A stretch of 64,000 bases of DNA from Psychrobacillus sp. FSL K6-4046 (GCF_038624605.1 NZ_CP152020.1:310001-374000), one strand, 5' to 3'. Shown: positions 36,010-45,839, counted from the first letter of the stretch. Numbers and translations: made by a program. The notes: a model not told the origin generated them from the sequence alone.

Positions 36010-37674
36010 ATGAATTTGATTACTTACTTTAGCAAACAAGAGCCAATTCTATTTGCAGGAGGAGAGTTAAAAAGGCTGTTAGAAAAAGCCGGTATCGAAG
36101 GCTCCTTGCAACTTGTTGAATGCTTTAAAGATAGCGATGATCATCAAATTTTATTAATTACGAGAGAACGATACCAATCATTATCGATTAATTCCAAGCT
36201 ATCTGTGGAATTAAACCTAGATGGCTTTGCCATAGTAAAACAAGGTCATCATACATGGATTATTGGGGAGGAGCCACGCTCTGTTTTATATGGAGTTTAT
36301 AAGTATTGTGAAATGGTTTTAGGCTACAGATGGACTCAGTTGGACCAAGAAGAAATATTTCAAGCGCCGCTTCAAGAGCAAGAAGAGCTTTCTACCTTTA
36401 ATCCTACTTTTCAAAGAAGAGGAAATATTATTGAAACCATTGATAACTCAACATTTATTAACTCGTTAATAGATTGGGGAGTAAAGAATGGCCATAATGA
36501 ATATTTTTTTACTTTCTTTTTATGGGAAAAAGTAAAAAGGTATGTAGCTCCGACCTTAAAAAAAAGAGGAGTAAAGGTAACATTAGGCGGCCATTCACTT
36601 CAATTTTTATTAAACGAGATAGGTATTCAGAGTGCTAAGCAAGAAAATATTCAATTCTTTACAAGAGATAAGATAATACAGGAGAAGGTCATCCAAAAAA
36701 TTGTAGCCATTTGTAAAGAGAATGAGGTGATTTCTAGAATATCCTTATGGCCAGAGGATGTTGGTATTGGAGAGAAAAACGCCAGTGACTTTATGTCGAG
36801 TTACATTTTATTTACTGAAAATTTAAATAAATACTTAAAGAGAAGTGGGCTGCAGGTAGAGGTAGAGCATATAGTCTACAACGCTGGACTTTCGTGGAGC
36901 ATGCTAGAACGCGACAATAACACGAATATCTCGTCAGAAGTTGATATTCTATTTGCATACTGGGGAAGAAATTACGCAGAAAGTATAGAATCACAGGAGA
37001 TTAATCAGCAAAGAGCTAATCATTCATTAAAGGATTGGAACGCGGGAGCCACACAGAATGGTAGAAATCTAACCGTTTTAGAATATTATAGCGACCATTT
37101 CATGCTAAGTGAGCTATTCCCACCTCTGGCAAAAAGAATTGATGAAGACGTAAGGGATTATCGACGTCAAAACGTAGCGGGAATTTTAAATCTCATTGTC
37201 CCGCCACATGTGAAAGACCACTCTACGGAATTAGACAAAAGTTACCCATGGATGTGGGCCCAACATTTTAATAATTATATATATACGAAGCTTGTTTGGG
37301 GACAGAGTTTAAGTGAGTCTCTAGAACAATATTTTCAGATCTATGCTTCTGATTCGACACAGATTAAAGAAGCATTTCTCTTTTTAGAAGAAATAATCTC
37401 TCCTCATACTAAATGGAATGTACCACTATTTCCAGCTAGAGTCGTCGATCCAGAAAAGATTACAGATACGGCAGAACGGCAGGGGGTTGTATGCTTTCTA
37501 AACGAGATCGGTAAGCATCTTGGTCAGACGGATTTTGAAGAGACAGAAAGGCTGCTCTCTACTCAATCGAAAGATGTTCCTCAATCTTATACACCAACAG
37601 AATTAGCCAACATATACTTCTATTTTTTAAAAACAGTAGCTGCAAGAACTCTAAAAGAATGGAACGAGAAATAA
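36010..37674 (+). CDS. Putative glycoside hydrolase-like protein (GH67/GH20-type N-domain, DUF4838-like)
   Basis: A 554-residue cytoplasmic protein with no signal peptide. Residues 1-120 look like the small alpha/beta domain that precedes the barrel in alpha-glucuronidases and hexosaminidases; the hallmark is PRSVLYGVYKYCE...LGYRW (89-108). The rest (about 135-480) is consistent with a TIM barrel, with FFTFFLWEKVK and LWPEDVGIG as possible strand ends; Glu or Asp there could be catalytic. I cannot name the family with certainty. The position between oxidoreductases suggests hydrolysis of an imported uronoside or modified glycoside. Confidence 0.55.
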   Translation: MNLITYFSKQEPILFAGGELKRLLEKAGIEGSLQLVECFKDSDDHQILLITRERYQSLSINSKLSVELNLDGFAIVKQGHHTWIIGEEPRSVLYGVYKYCEMVLGYRWTQLDQEEIFQAPLQEQEELSTFNPTFQRRGNIIETIDNSTFINSLIDWGVKNGHNEYFFTFFLWEKVKRYVAPTLKKRGVKVTLGGHSLQFLLNEIGIQSAKQENIQFFTRDKIIQEKVIQKIVAICKENEVISRISLWPEDVGIGEKNASDFMSSYILFTENLNKYLKRSGLQVEVEHIVYNAGLSWSMLERDNNTNISSEVDILFAYWGRNYAESIESQEINQQRANHSLKDWNAGATQNGRNLTVLEYYSDHFMLSELFPPLAKRIDEDVRDYRRQNVAGILNLIVPPHVKDHSTELDKSYPWMWAQHFNNYIYTKLVWGQSLSESLEQYFQIYASDSTQIKEAFLFLEEIISPHTKWNVPLFPARVVDPEKITDTAERQGVVCFLNEIGKHLGQTDFEETERLLSTQSKDVPQSYTPTELANIYFYFLKTVAARTLKEWNEK

Positions 37675-37691
37675 GAGAAGGAGGGAAGCGA

Positions 37692-39284
37692 ATGAATTTT
37701 AAAAAACTTTACTATTACAAGCCTACACCAAAAAATAAAGAATCTAAAATTGTGGAGAAAGACCTAATCATCTACGGTGCAACTCCCGCTGGCTTGACGG
37801 CAGCTGTTCAGGCTCGTCGAAACGGATTGACTGTTGCAGTAGTAGAATTTAGCCGAAATATCGGGGGAATGACTGCCAGTGGGTTAGGAGCAACAGATCT
37901 TGGTGCTGAAAAGGCAATTGGTGGACTTGCTAAGGAGTTTTACGAAGAGGTAGCTAAATACTACCATAAGGAAAAACAATGGAGATTCGAACCTAAGGCT
38001 GCACAATCTATATTTGCCTCATGGATGGATAAGTACGATATTCCTGTATTTCTTAATGAGCATTTACAAAAAGTCCTTAAAGAGGATGGGAAAATAAATG
38101 AAATCATTATGGAGAGTGGTAATAGATTTAAAGGTAAAATCTTTATGGATTGTAGCTATGAGGGAGACTTACTTGCGCTAGCGGACGTTTCCTATTTTGT
38201 AGGTAGAGAGTCGAATGCCACTTATAAGGAAATCTATAATGGCGTTCAATTTGGTGCACCACATCATAAATTTGAGAAGTGGATTGACCCGTATAAGATA
38301 GAGGGTCAGGAGGACAGTGGACTATTACCAGGTATAAGTGTAGATAGTAAAGAGTCTCTAGGATACCAGGGACAGGGGGATCATCGGATTCAAGCCTATA
38401 ACTTTCGAATTTGTTTAACAAATAACCCTAAAAATCGAATTTCTTTTCCAAAACCCCCTAACTATGAACCTCAGCGTTATGAGCTTTTATTACGCTATAT
38501 TAAGTCGGGCGTGTGGGATGCTATGAAGCTACATACTCCACTCCCAAATGACAAATCGGATTTAAATAACCACGGTGCAATCTCCACTGATAATATTGGT
38601 AAGAATTATGAATGGCCAGAGGGTAGCTACGAAAGACGAGAGGAAATTTTTCAGGACCACGTAAATTATGATCTTGGGATGCTCTATTTTTTATCTAATG
38701 ATGAACGAGTCCCACAGTCAATCCGTGAGGAAGTAGCATCTTGGGGGCTACCAAAGGACGAATTTATGGAAACGGGACATTGGCCGCATCAATTATACAT
38801 CCGAGAAGCAAGAAGAATGATATCAGATTACGTCATGACAGACCATAACTGTCTTGGACAATCCTTTGTTGAAGACCCAATTGGATTGGCTTCCTTCCAT
38901 ATGGATTCTCATAACTGCCGACGTGTGGTGATTGATGGAAGATGTGTAAATGAGGGAGATGTGCAGGTCCCGATTTCTCCATTTGAGATATCCTACCGCT
39001 CCATACGTCCAAAAGTAGAGGAGTGTACTAATTTGCTTGTTCCAGTTTGTTTATCCAGTTCTCACATTGCTTTTGGATCTATACGAATGGAGCCAGTATT
39101 CATGATTCTTGGACAATCTGCAAGTGTTGCAGCCAATTTAGCTATTAAGCATAATACATCTGTCCAAGAAATAGATTATCAGGAACTAAAACAAGAACTG
39201 ATGAAAGTAAGCCAGGTAGTTGAATGGAGTAGCGACATGAAGGATGACCCTATTAAACGTATGCAAGAGACATTCGGACAATAG
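37692..39284 (+). CDS. FAD-dependent oxidoreductase (FAD_oxidored family)
   Basis: A 530-residue flavoprotein. The ATG at 37692 follows AAGGAGGG by 6 bases; an in-frame upstream start at 37659 lies inside the previous gene. The dinucleotide motif is DLIIYGATPAGLTAAVQA (24-41) with Glu52 ending the second strand, then NIGGMTASGLGATD. EGDLLALADVSYFVGRES and PFEISYRSIRP are typical of the family sometimes annotated as xanthan-lyase-like. Members are common in polysaccharide-use loci, but the reaction is not well established; sugar oxidation is an inference. Confidence 0.8.
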   Translation: MNFKKLYYYKPTPKNKESKIVEKDLIIYGATPAGLTAAVQARRNGLTVAVVEFSRNIGGMTASGLGATDLGAEKAIGGLAKEFYEEVAKYYHKEKQWRFEPKAAQSIFASWMDKYDIPVFLNEHLQKVLKEDGKINEIIMESGNRFKGKIFMDCSYEGDLLALADVSYFVGRESNATYKEIYNGVQFGAPHHKFEKWIDPYKIEGQEDSGLLPGISVDSKESLGYQGQGDHRIQAYNFRICLTNNPKNRISFPKPPNYEPQRYELLLRYIKSGVWDAMKLHTPLPNDKSDLNNHGAISTDNIGKNYEWPEGSYERREEIFQDHVNYDLGMLYFLSNDERVPQSIREEVASWGLPKDEFMETGHWPHQLYIREARRMISDYVMTDHNCLGQSFVEDPIGLASFHMDSHNCRRVVIDGRCVNEGDVQVPISPFEISYRSIRPKVEECTNLLVPVCLSSSHIAFGSIRMEPVFMILGQSASVAANLAIKHNTSVQEIDYQELKQELMKVSQVVEWSSDMKDDPIKRMQETFGQ

Positions 39285-39302
39285 TAGAAAGGATGACGTG
39301 AA

Positions 39303-40262
39303 ATGAAAACCATACCTTGGGATGTTAGTAGACTAGCGGAAGTGGTTGAGCTCTGGAACAAAGAATTGGGAGAAGAATATCCAATGCGTCAAGAACTTTT
39401 TAACCAAAATAGTTTGGAAGACAAGAATGTCCTAGAAGATGGTTGTGCCATGGCGGTAGACGACCAAAATAACATAATAGGGTTTATTGTAGCTAAAAAA
39501 TGGCAGGAGAACGTAGATATAAAAATGGATTCTAAAAGGGGGTGGGTTCAGGTAATCTTGGTTGACACAAATTACCGGAATAAAGGGTTAGGGACAAAGT
39601 TACTTAATAAGGCCGAAGAAACTTTAAAAGATCATGGTATAGAGGAGGTTCAGTTAGGCGGAGATCCTTTTCATTATTTCTCCGGAGTGCCTCTACAATT
39701 TGGGGAGACACAACAGTGGGTTGAAAAGAAGGGCTATGTGAAAAGAATCGACACATATGACTTGATTAATCATCTAAGTAAGAACTATTCCATGCCCGAA
39801 GACAAGACAGTGTCTTATTCAATCTTACAACCGGATGAAAAGGAAGAGTTACTTACCTTTTTAAACAAGTCTTTTCCTGGCAGATGGGAATACGAGGCGA
39901 TTAAATATTTTGAATCGAATGGAAGTGGAAGAGAGTTTGTAGTACTCAAAAAGAATGGACGGATCATTGGCTTTTGTCGAATCAATGATGAAGAATCCCC
40001 AACAATTGCGCAGAATGTTTATTGGAGTCCTTCCTTTACAACTAAGGTTGGAGGGATTGGACCCCTCGGAGTAGATTCGAGCGAACAAAAGCAAGGATAT
40101 GGATTAGGAATTGTAGAGGCGGCAATGGTTCTATTACAGGAAAGAAAAGTCGAAACTATTATTATCGATTGGACGATATTAGTAGACTTCTATAAAAAAC
40201 TAGATTTTGATATTTGGAAAGGATATGGGATTTATTTAAAGGATTTAGCAGGTACAAATTGA
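39303..40262 (+). CDS. Tandem GNAT-domain N-acetyltransferase
   Basis: A 319-residue protein with two GNAT folds. The first has the acetyl-CoA loop VDTNYRNKGLGTKLL (about 83-97) and the second VDSSEQKQGYGLGIV (about 258-272). It could acetylate an amino sugar or a small molecule connected with the pathway. It lies 18 bases after the FAD enzyme gene and is the last cytoplasmic gene of the operon. Confidence 0.8.
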   Translation: MKTIPWDVSRLAEVVELWNKELGEEYPMRQELFNQNSLEDKNVLEDGCAMAVDDQNNIIGFIVAKKWQENVDIKMDSKRGWVQVILVDTNYRNKGLGTKLLNKAEETLKDHGIEEVQLGGDPFHYFSGVPLQFGETQQWVEKKGYVKRIDTYDLINHLSKNYSMPEDKTVSYSILQPDEKEELLTFLNKSFPGRWEYEAIKYFESNGSGREFVVLKKNGRIIGFCRINDEESPTIAQNVYWSPSFTTKVGGIGPLGVDSSEQKQGYGLGIVEAAMVLLQERKVETIIIDWTILVDFYKKLDFDIWKGYGIYLKDLAGTN

Positions 40263-40389
40263 AATAGCGTTTACAGAAGAAAGAAGTACTCGATTTTAGA
40301 CTCATTCAAAGTCGACAACCCTCACTAATCATAGCAAAAACTATTCTTAAGACTAGTACTAATAACTATATAAATAGGAGGAAAAATAA

Positions 40390-43300
40390 ATGAGAGAATT
40401 CTTTAAAATTGTAATGATTACGGTTCTTTGTACAAGCGTGGCGTTAGGAAACTTTACGCCATTATCCATATCTCATGCGGAGGAAGCTTCAAGTGAGATA
40501 CGAAACCCTGGATTTGAAGAGGTAAATAATGACCCTTCTACTATACCAGGATGGTCGATGGAAAATAACAGTAGTACTCCAGCAGTTATTACCAACACTA
40601 TTTCTCACGAGGGGAGTCATAGCCTACACTTTAAAGACGAATCGGACAAAGCAGGTAGTAGGATATTTAGTGACAGAGTATCGGTCACTCCTGGTAAATC
40701 CTATACTGCAAAGGTCATGACAAATGTGGTAAAGCAAACTCATAATATTGTGTATGAGGTGCACTATTACGACAAAGACAATAGAAAGCTCACTAACAAT
40801 GTCAAAACAGAGTTATTTGGAAACTTACCTAAAGACAATTGGACAGAACTAAAAGTCTTTACTGAGGTTCCTGCGAATGCAGCATATGCAAGGCTAGCCT
40901 TCTACTCTGGCGTAATTAGCTTAACAGAGGCTTACTTTGATGATGTTACTTGGGAGCAAGCAGTAGAAGACATTCCATTAGAAAGAGAATATGCTTCTCC
41001 AGTCGATTTAGGTGAAATGGTTAACGTGCAGTTAGGACAAGCAGCAGTTATTCAAAAAAATAGCCTAGGAGAAAATGAAGTATATTATCATTCTAATGGC
41101 CTTCCGGGAACATTTTCTGTTTTAAATGCTGAAACAGGAGAGCTTAAATTTTCTAAAGTAATAGAAGGAACAGAGGCTTTATGGGCAATCACAATTGGTT
41201 CCGATCAAAATGTGTATTTTGCAGGAACAGGTGATGGTAAGCTTTATCGATATTTACCAGAGGAGAAGAAAGTAGAAGAATTAGGGGTCAATCCATCTGA
41301 TAACTGGGTGTGGGATTTAGAAGGTACCGCTGATGGGAAGATTTATGGGTCCACTTATCCTCATGCAGCTGTATTCGAATATGACATAGAAAGCGGTGCT
41401 TTCCGTAACTTTGGTACTGCAAAGGAAGGTCAGCAATATGCGAGAGGAATTGGAGTAAGTGATGACTCTATTTACGTCGGAGTAGGTACTAAAAAGCATT
41501 TGATCAAGATTGATAGATCTACAGGAGAAAAAGAAGAAATAATAATTGAAGGCCAAACAGGTACAGATGGCATGATCGAAAATATTTTTATCGTAAATGA
41601 TAAGCTGTTTGTTTCCGCTGGTTCAGTAACTATGCTAGTTCTTGATAGAGAGACGCATGAAGTGATTAATCAATTTAGTTATAGCAATATGATTTCAGAC
41701 CCTTCTCCACACAATAACAATTTAATTTACTTTAAGTTTGAAAAGAAATTGTATCAGTACGATTTTAGTGAAAATGAAACAAAAGAGATTGAAGGTATTC
41801 CTTTATTACCAGACACAGTACGAGTTAAAGATATGGAATGGATAACATTAAGCAATGGAGAGACAGTTCTTGCGATGATTACACAGTATGGTGAATATAT
41901 ATTATATGAGCCAATAAAAAATGAAATAACGTTTATTGACATGAATATTGCCTCACAATCCGTAGAGATTCAGGCGCTAGAAGCTGGACAAGATGGAAAA
42001 TTATATATGGGTGGCTATCAGCGTGGACTAAGTATATATAACCCATTTACGAATGAAAGGGAAGTGAATATACCTTCCTTTGCCCAACCAGAAGGCATCG
42101 GTTTTCTAAATGACAAAGTATATTATGGAACATATGTAGGAGCGATGATTTATAGCTATGATCCGAACAAGGAGATAGATTTAAATAGTAACCCTAAGCT
42201 AGAATATGATATTACTGATCATCAAGATAGACCTTTTACACTTACATCGGGAGATAATAAGCTATTCGTTGGTACGGTACCAGATTACGGGGTATTAGGT
42301 GGAGTTCTAGCCATATTCGATGAAGACACCGGTAAATGGTCACAATATAGAAATGTAGTAGAAGATCAAAGTATTATTGGATTAGCCTATAAGGACGGAA
42401 AGCTATATGGCAGCACATCCATTTGGGGCGGACTAGGCTTGGACCCAAAAGCAAAAGAGGCTAAGATATTTGTATGGGATGTAGCTACTTCCAAAAAAAT
42501 AGAAGAATTTACCCCTGCTATTCCTGGAATAGATGAAACTCCAAGAATGATTGGTGAGATCTCATTTGGACCTGATGGTAACCTATGGGGCATAGTTGAT
42601 GGGACAATATTTGCGATGGATCCAGAAACGAAGGAAGTGGTTAAGAGTAAAACCATTCATCCAAGCTTATATAATAGCAGTAAGTGGCTACCTTACCGAC
42701 TAGAATGGGCACCAGATGGAATGCTTTATACGACACTTTCTCGAAAGTTAGTTGCTATTGATCCAGAAACCTTGTCACATAAAGTTATCGTAGATCGCTT
42801 TATGAATAATATGACGGTAGGGATGAACGGAAGCATTTATTACGCACAAGGCAACAAGCTACAAATGATTGCAGTACCTGAAACAGACGCTACACTAAAA
42901 TCTATTTTAATTGGCGGAAAGACTATTTCTAATTTTTCACCAGGGAAAAGCCAATATAGTTTACCGGAACAAGAAAGATCGAGCTTACAAGCTATAGCAA
43001 ATCAGACAGAAGCGAATATAGATATAAAAGACGAAGGACAAGTAACTATTATTTCAGTCACTGCTCCAGATGGTAAGTCAAAGAAAACATATAGTATTCA
43101 ATGGGAGCAACAAGCAGAGATTCCGGAATATGCAATGGAAGTGAATGTGAAATTCCAAGATGAAAAAGGAAAGGAAATACAAAAGCTTACGAAGGAGAAA
43201 AAGATTACAGCTGCCATAGAGGTTATAAATACTAAAAATAAAAATCAAGATATTTTAGTATTAATGGAGTTACTTGATGAGAATGGAAAAGTAGTTGATC

Positions 43301-43470
43301 AAGATCAAAGCTCAAGAACAATCCCAAAAGGTAAGACGATGAAAATGTCGACAAAGCTTAAGATGCCTAAAAACATTAAGGGGTATCAATTAAAAGTAAC
43401 TGCGTGGGAAGGGAAGAAGATAAAGGAGAATATGGTCCCGTTATCGGAAGAGTTTATCATTAAGGAATAA
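40390..43470 (+). CDS. Large secreted beta-propeller protein with carbohydrate-binding-like and Ig-like modules
   Basis: A 1026-residue exported protein. The signal peptide probably ends at SHA-EE near residue 30. Residues 30-195 resemble a CBM4/9-type sandwich (NPGFEEVNNDPSTIPGWSM ... AYFDDVTWE). Residues 200-835 contain repeated beta-propeller blades (DQNVYFAGTGDGKLYRY, ADGKIYGSTYPHAAVFEY, DGKLYMGGYQRGLSIYNP). About 835-910 matches a cadherin-like beta domain (TDATLKSILIGGKTISNFSP), and the rest is Ig-like. No LPXTG anchor. It may bind or cleave the extracellular glycan. A 127-base gap separates it from the GNAT gene; AGGAGG precedes the ATG. Confidence 0.8.
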   Translation: MREFFKIVMITVLCTSVALGNFTPLSISHAEEASSEIRNPGFEEVNNDPSTIPGWSMENNSSTPAVITNTISHEGSHSLHFKDESDKAGSRIFSDRVSVTPGKSYTAKVMTNVVKQTHNIVYEVHYYDKDNRKLTNNVKTELFGNLPKDNWTELKVFTEVPANAAYARLAFYSGVISLTEAYFDDVTWEQAVEDIPLEREYASPVDLGEMVNVQLGQAAVIQKNSLGENEVYYHSNGLPGTFSVLNAETGELKFSKVIEGTEALWAITIGSDQNVYFAGTGDGKLYRYLPEEKKVEELGVNPSDNWVWDLEGTADGKIYGSTYPHAAVFEYDIESGAFRNFGTAKEGQQYARGIGVSDDSIYVGVGTKKHLIKIDRSTGEKEEIIIEGQTGTDGMIENIFIVNDKLFVSAGSVTMLVLDRETHEVINQFSYSNMISDPSPHNNNLIYFKFEKKLYQYDFSENETKEIEGIPLLPDTVRVKDMEWITLSNGETVLAMITQYGEYILYEPIKNEITFIDMNIASQSVEIQALEAGQDGKLYMGGYQRGLSIYNPFTNEREVNIPSFAQPEGIGFLNDKVYYGTYVGAMIYSYDPNKEIDLNSNPKLEYDITDHQDRPFTLTSGDNKLFVGTVPDYGVLGGVLAIFDEDTGKWSQYRNVVEDQSIIGLAYKDGKLYGSTSIWGGLGLDPKAKEAKIFVWDVATSKKIEEFTPAIPGIDETPRMIGEISFGPDGNLWGIVDGTIFAMDPETKEVVKSKTIHPSLYNSSKWLPYRLEWAPDGMLYTTLSRKLVAIDPETLSHKVIVDRFMNNMTVGMNGSIYYAQGNKLQMIAVPETDATLKSILIGGKTISNFSPGKSQYSLPEQERSSLQAIANQTEANIDIKDEGQVTIISVTAPDGKSKKTYSIQWEQQAEIPEYAMEVNVKFQDEKGKEIQKLTKEKKITAAIEVINTKNKNQDILVLMELLDENGKVVDQDQSSRTIPKGKTMKMSTKLKMPKNIKGYQLKVTAWEGKKIKENMVPLSEEFIIKE

Positions 43471-43500
43471 AATCTGGAAAACATATTCATAGGTGGGTGA

Positions 43501-43528
43501 AAAAAGTGCTAAACATAGCACTTTTTTT
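43501..43528 (+). terminator. Terminator of the carbohydrate operon
   Basis: AAAGTGCTA / TAGCAC with loop AACA, followed by seven T residues, 30 bases after the propeller gene. Confidence 0.82.
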
Positions 43529-43556
43529 ACTGATATTTTCTACAGCATAGCATTAT

Positions 43557-43588
43557 AAAAGCCCACAACCCTTTAATGGGCTGTGGGC
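43557..43588 (-). terminator. Terminator of the MsmX-type ATPase gene
   Basis: On the minus strand GCCCACAGCCC pairs with GGGTTGTGGGC across a short loop, followed by TTTT. It lies 10 bases after the gene's stop. Confidence 0.82.
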
Positions 43589-43597
43589 AAATTTATA

Positions 43598-44695
43598 TTA
43601 TCGTATGCGGCTTTCTGTTTCCTTGTCAAAGAAGTGAGCCTTAGACATATCAAATGTAAGCTGTATGTTTTGCCCTGTTTCTAAAAGAGAATCTGCATTA
43701 ATTCGAGCAACGTATTGCTGTTCTCCTAGAGTGGAGTACACCATGAACTCAGCACCTGTTAATTCACATACATCTACATGTGCGTTCACTACGGATTCTG
43801 GTGTTCTAGTCAGATCCTCTGGGTCGGCAGAAATATGCTCTGGACGGATTCCGAAAATAATATCTTTACCGTTGTAGCCTTGCCCATTTAGAAGAGAAGC
43901 CTTTTCTGGAGATAATTTAATCTTATTCTCGCCGGCTACAAAGTAACCGTCTTTTACTTGCCCTTGGAAGAAGTTCATGGCAGGTGATCCAATAAAGCCT
44001 CCAACGAAAACATTTTCTGGGTTTTCATACACGTCTTTCGGTGTACCGACCTGTTGAATAAGGCCGTCCTTCATAACTACTAAACGTGAAGCCATTGTCA
44101 TTGCCTCTGTTTGGTCATGGGTAACGTATACAGTAGTTGTTTTAAGTCGGTGGTGAAGCTTAATAATTTCAGCACGCATTTGTACACGTAATTTGGCATC
44201 TAGATTAGATAATGGCTCATCCATTAAGAACAGCTTAGCATCACGGACGATTGCACGTCCTAATGCCACACGCTGACGCTGACCGCCAGACAAAGCTTTT
44301 GGTTTTCTATTTAGAAGTGGCTCAAGACCTAGAATTTCAGCTGCATTCTTCACTCGCTTGTCAATATCAGCTTTAGGGAATTTTCTTAGTTTTAACCCGA
44401 AAGCCATATTATCATAGACAGACATATGCGGATAAAGTGCGTAGTTTTGGAACACCATTGCGATGTCGCGATCTTTAGGAGCCACATTATTCATAAGCTT
44501 ACCCTCGATACGAAGCTCACCTTTAGAAATTTCCTCTAGGCCTGCAATCATACGAAGTGTTGTCGATTTACCGCAACCAGATGGCCCAACTAAAACGATA
44601 AATTCTTTGTCTTGTACGTGTAAGTTAAAGTCTGAAACTGCAGTAGAAGTATCATCATATATCTTATAAATATTTTCGAGAACCATTTTTTCCAT
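43598..44695 (-). CDS. msmX: MsmX/UgpC-type multi-sugar ABC transporter ATPase
   Basis: A 365-residue ATPase with Walker A GPSGCGKST (37-45), signature LSGGQ (135-139), Walker B LFLMDEPLSNLD and the C-terminal TOBE-like regulatory domain (from about 235). I place the start at 44695, 7 bases after GGGGGG, not at an upstream in-frame ATG. MsmX proteins energise several sugar importers in Bacillus; this one is the obvious partner for the two permeases at 28.5-30.2 kb, which lack an ATPase. It follows a PucR/CdaR-like regulator on the same strand. Confidence 0.9.
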   Translation of the reverse strand: MEKMVLENIYKIYDDTSTAVSDFNLHVQDKEFIVLVGPSGCGKSTTLRMIAGLEEISKGELRIEGKLMNNVAPKDRDIAMVFQNYALYPHMSVYDNMAFGLKLRKFPKADIDKRVKNAAEILGLEPLLNRKPKALSGGQRQRVALGRAIVRDAKLFLMDEPLSNLDAKLRVQMRAEIIKLHHRLKTTTVYVTHDQTEAMTMASRLVVMKDGLIQQVGTPKDVYENPENVFVGGFIGSPAMNFFQGQVKDGYFVAGENKIKLSPEKASLLNGQGYNGKDIIFGIRPEHISADPEDLTRTPESVVNAHVDVCELTGAEFMVYSTLGEQQYVARINADSLLETGQNIQLTFDMSKAHFFDKETESRIR

Positions 44696-44803
44696 TGTAA
44701 ATCCCCCCAAATTGTTTTTTCCATACATTAAGTTTAACAATAGAGATTAATGGCTTATATAGATGATATGCACAAGGTTTTTAGAAATATATTGTGCATG
44801 TTG

Positions 44804-45700
44804 TTATTCATAGTTTACGAGCAAGCTAGCACAATAAACAATGAGTGCTCCGCCAAAGTCACGGACTGATATACCTGTGATTTCCTGAAATTTTGACAAT
44901 CTATAATGAAGTGTATTCCGGTGAATATGTAATTTTTTTGAAGTGATAGAGGCGTTGAAGCCATTTTCGAAAAATGCACGGACGGTTTGCAGTAGCTCCG
45001 TGTCAAATTCAATTGGAATTAACACTTCGTGGTGAATGATTTGTCTCAAGCTTTCCGACATTTCATTGGTTAGGATGGTCGGAAATATGCTTTCGAGTGT
45101 ATAAATTCGTCCAGGAAAATAGTTGCCTATTCCATTAGAAAACCATTCTCTTTCTAAAGCATAACGTGAAGGTGTTTGTTCATCTACAGGATAGAACTTC
45201 CCGATAAAGAGCTGGGCTTTTATAAAAAAATCACTTTCTAAAGCTGAGATAAAGGAAGCCAGGTCCTCTGGAGACTGAGTATATGTAGACTTTTGTTCAA
45301 TCAGTAAGGCATTGTTGGGGGCTACGAAAACAAGTTGCACAGCATCCTCGAAAAATAATTGAACGGCCTTGGCCAAGTCTGTATTTTGAAAGCTATTACT
45401 CTTTATCACAAGCTGTATAATACGAATTTTCTTGCCTGCCTCAATAGGTAGCTCACCAGAGCCTTGAAGAAAACGATTCCACCTTTCAGAAAGTGAGTAA
45501 TCAGAAGGCAATGTTAAATCTACTACTGTGTAGAAAGAAGAGAGTAGCGAAAAGTCCCGAGAGGATACTTCATTCTTCTTTATTTGTATCCACTGATTAC
45601 TAGAAGGATCATGAAAAGTATGAACGTCCTTATCTGTGTTGTTTGGGTATTCTGAAAATTTGTGATAGGAAGGAAAGAGGGAAGATAAATCTTTCAGCAT
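44804..45700 (-). CDS. PucR/CdaR-like helix-turn-helix regulator
   Basis: A 298-residue protein whose C-terminal 60 residues are the PucR-type helix-turn-helix (ENGFNASITSKKLHIHRNTL, then HYRLSKFQEITG). The N-terminal 220 residues have no motif I can name and probably sense a ligand. It lies 108 bases upstream of the msmX-like gene in the same direction, a pairing common in Bacillales, so it may control the shared ATPase or sugar uptake. Confidence 0.75.
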   Translation of the reverse strand: MLKDLSSLFPSYHKFSEYPNNTDKDVHTFHDPSSNQWIQIKKNEVSSRDFSLLSSFYTVVDLTLPSDYSLSERWNRFLQGSGELPIEAGKKIRIIQLVIKSNSFQNTDLAKAVQLFFEDAVQLVFVAPNNALLIEQKSTYTQSPEDLASFISALESDFFIKAQLFIGKFYPVDEQTPSRYALEREWFSNGIGNYFPGRIYTLESIFPTILTNEMSESLRQIIHHEVLIPIEFDTELLQTVRAFFENGFNASITSKKLHIHRNTLHYRLSKFQEITGISVRDFGGALIVYCASLLVNYE

Positions 45701-45802
45701 AGTTGAACTCCTTTCTCATGAATCTCTTTCTGGAACTGTGGTAGATTAGTATGCAAAGTAGACATCTAAACATATATATCAGGAAATTAATTGCTCAAAA
45801 TA

Positions 45803-45839
45803 GAAATCTCCCAAGTTTCATATGAACTCGAGAGATTTC
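45803..45839 (-). terminator. Probable terminator of the Ter-type operon
   Basis: On the minus strand GAAATCTCTCGAGTT can pair with AACTTGGGAGATTTC (one mismatch) across CATATGA, followed by TATTTTG. The T-run is short, so termination may be incomplete. Confidence 0.45.

Noticed and set aside
40260-40275. cre-like string GAAATAGCGTTTACA after the GNAT gene
   Set aside because: Three core positions of the left half-site do not match the CcpA consensus.
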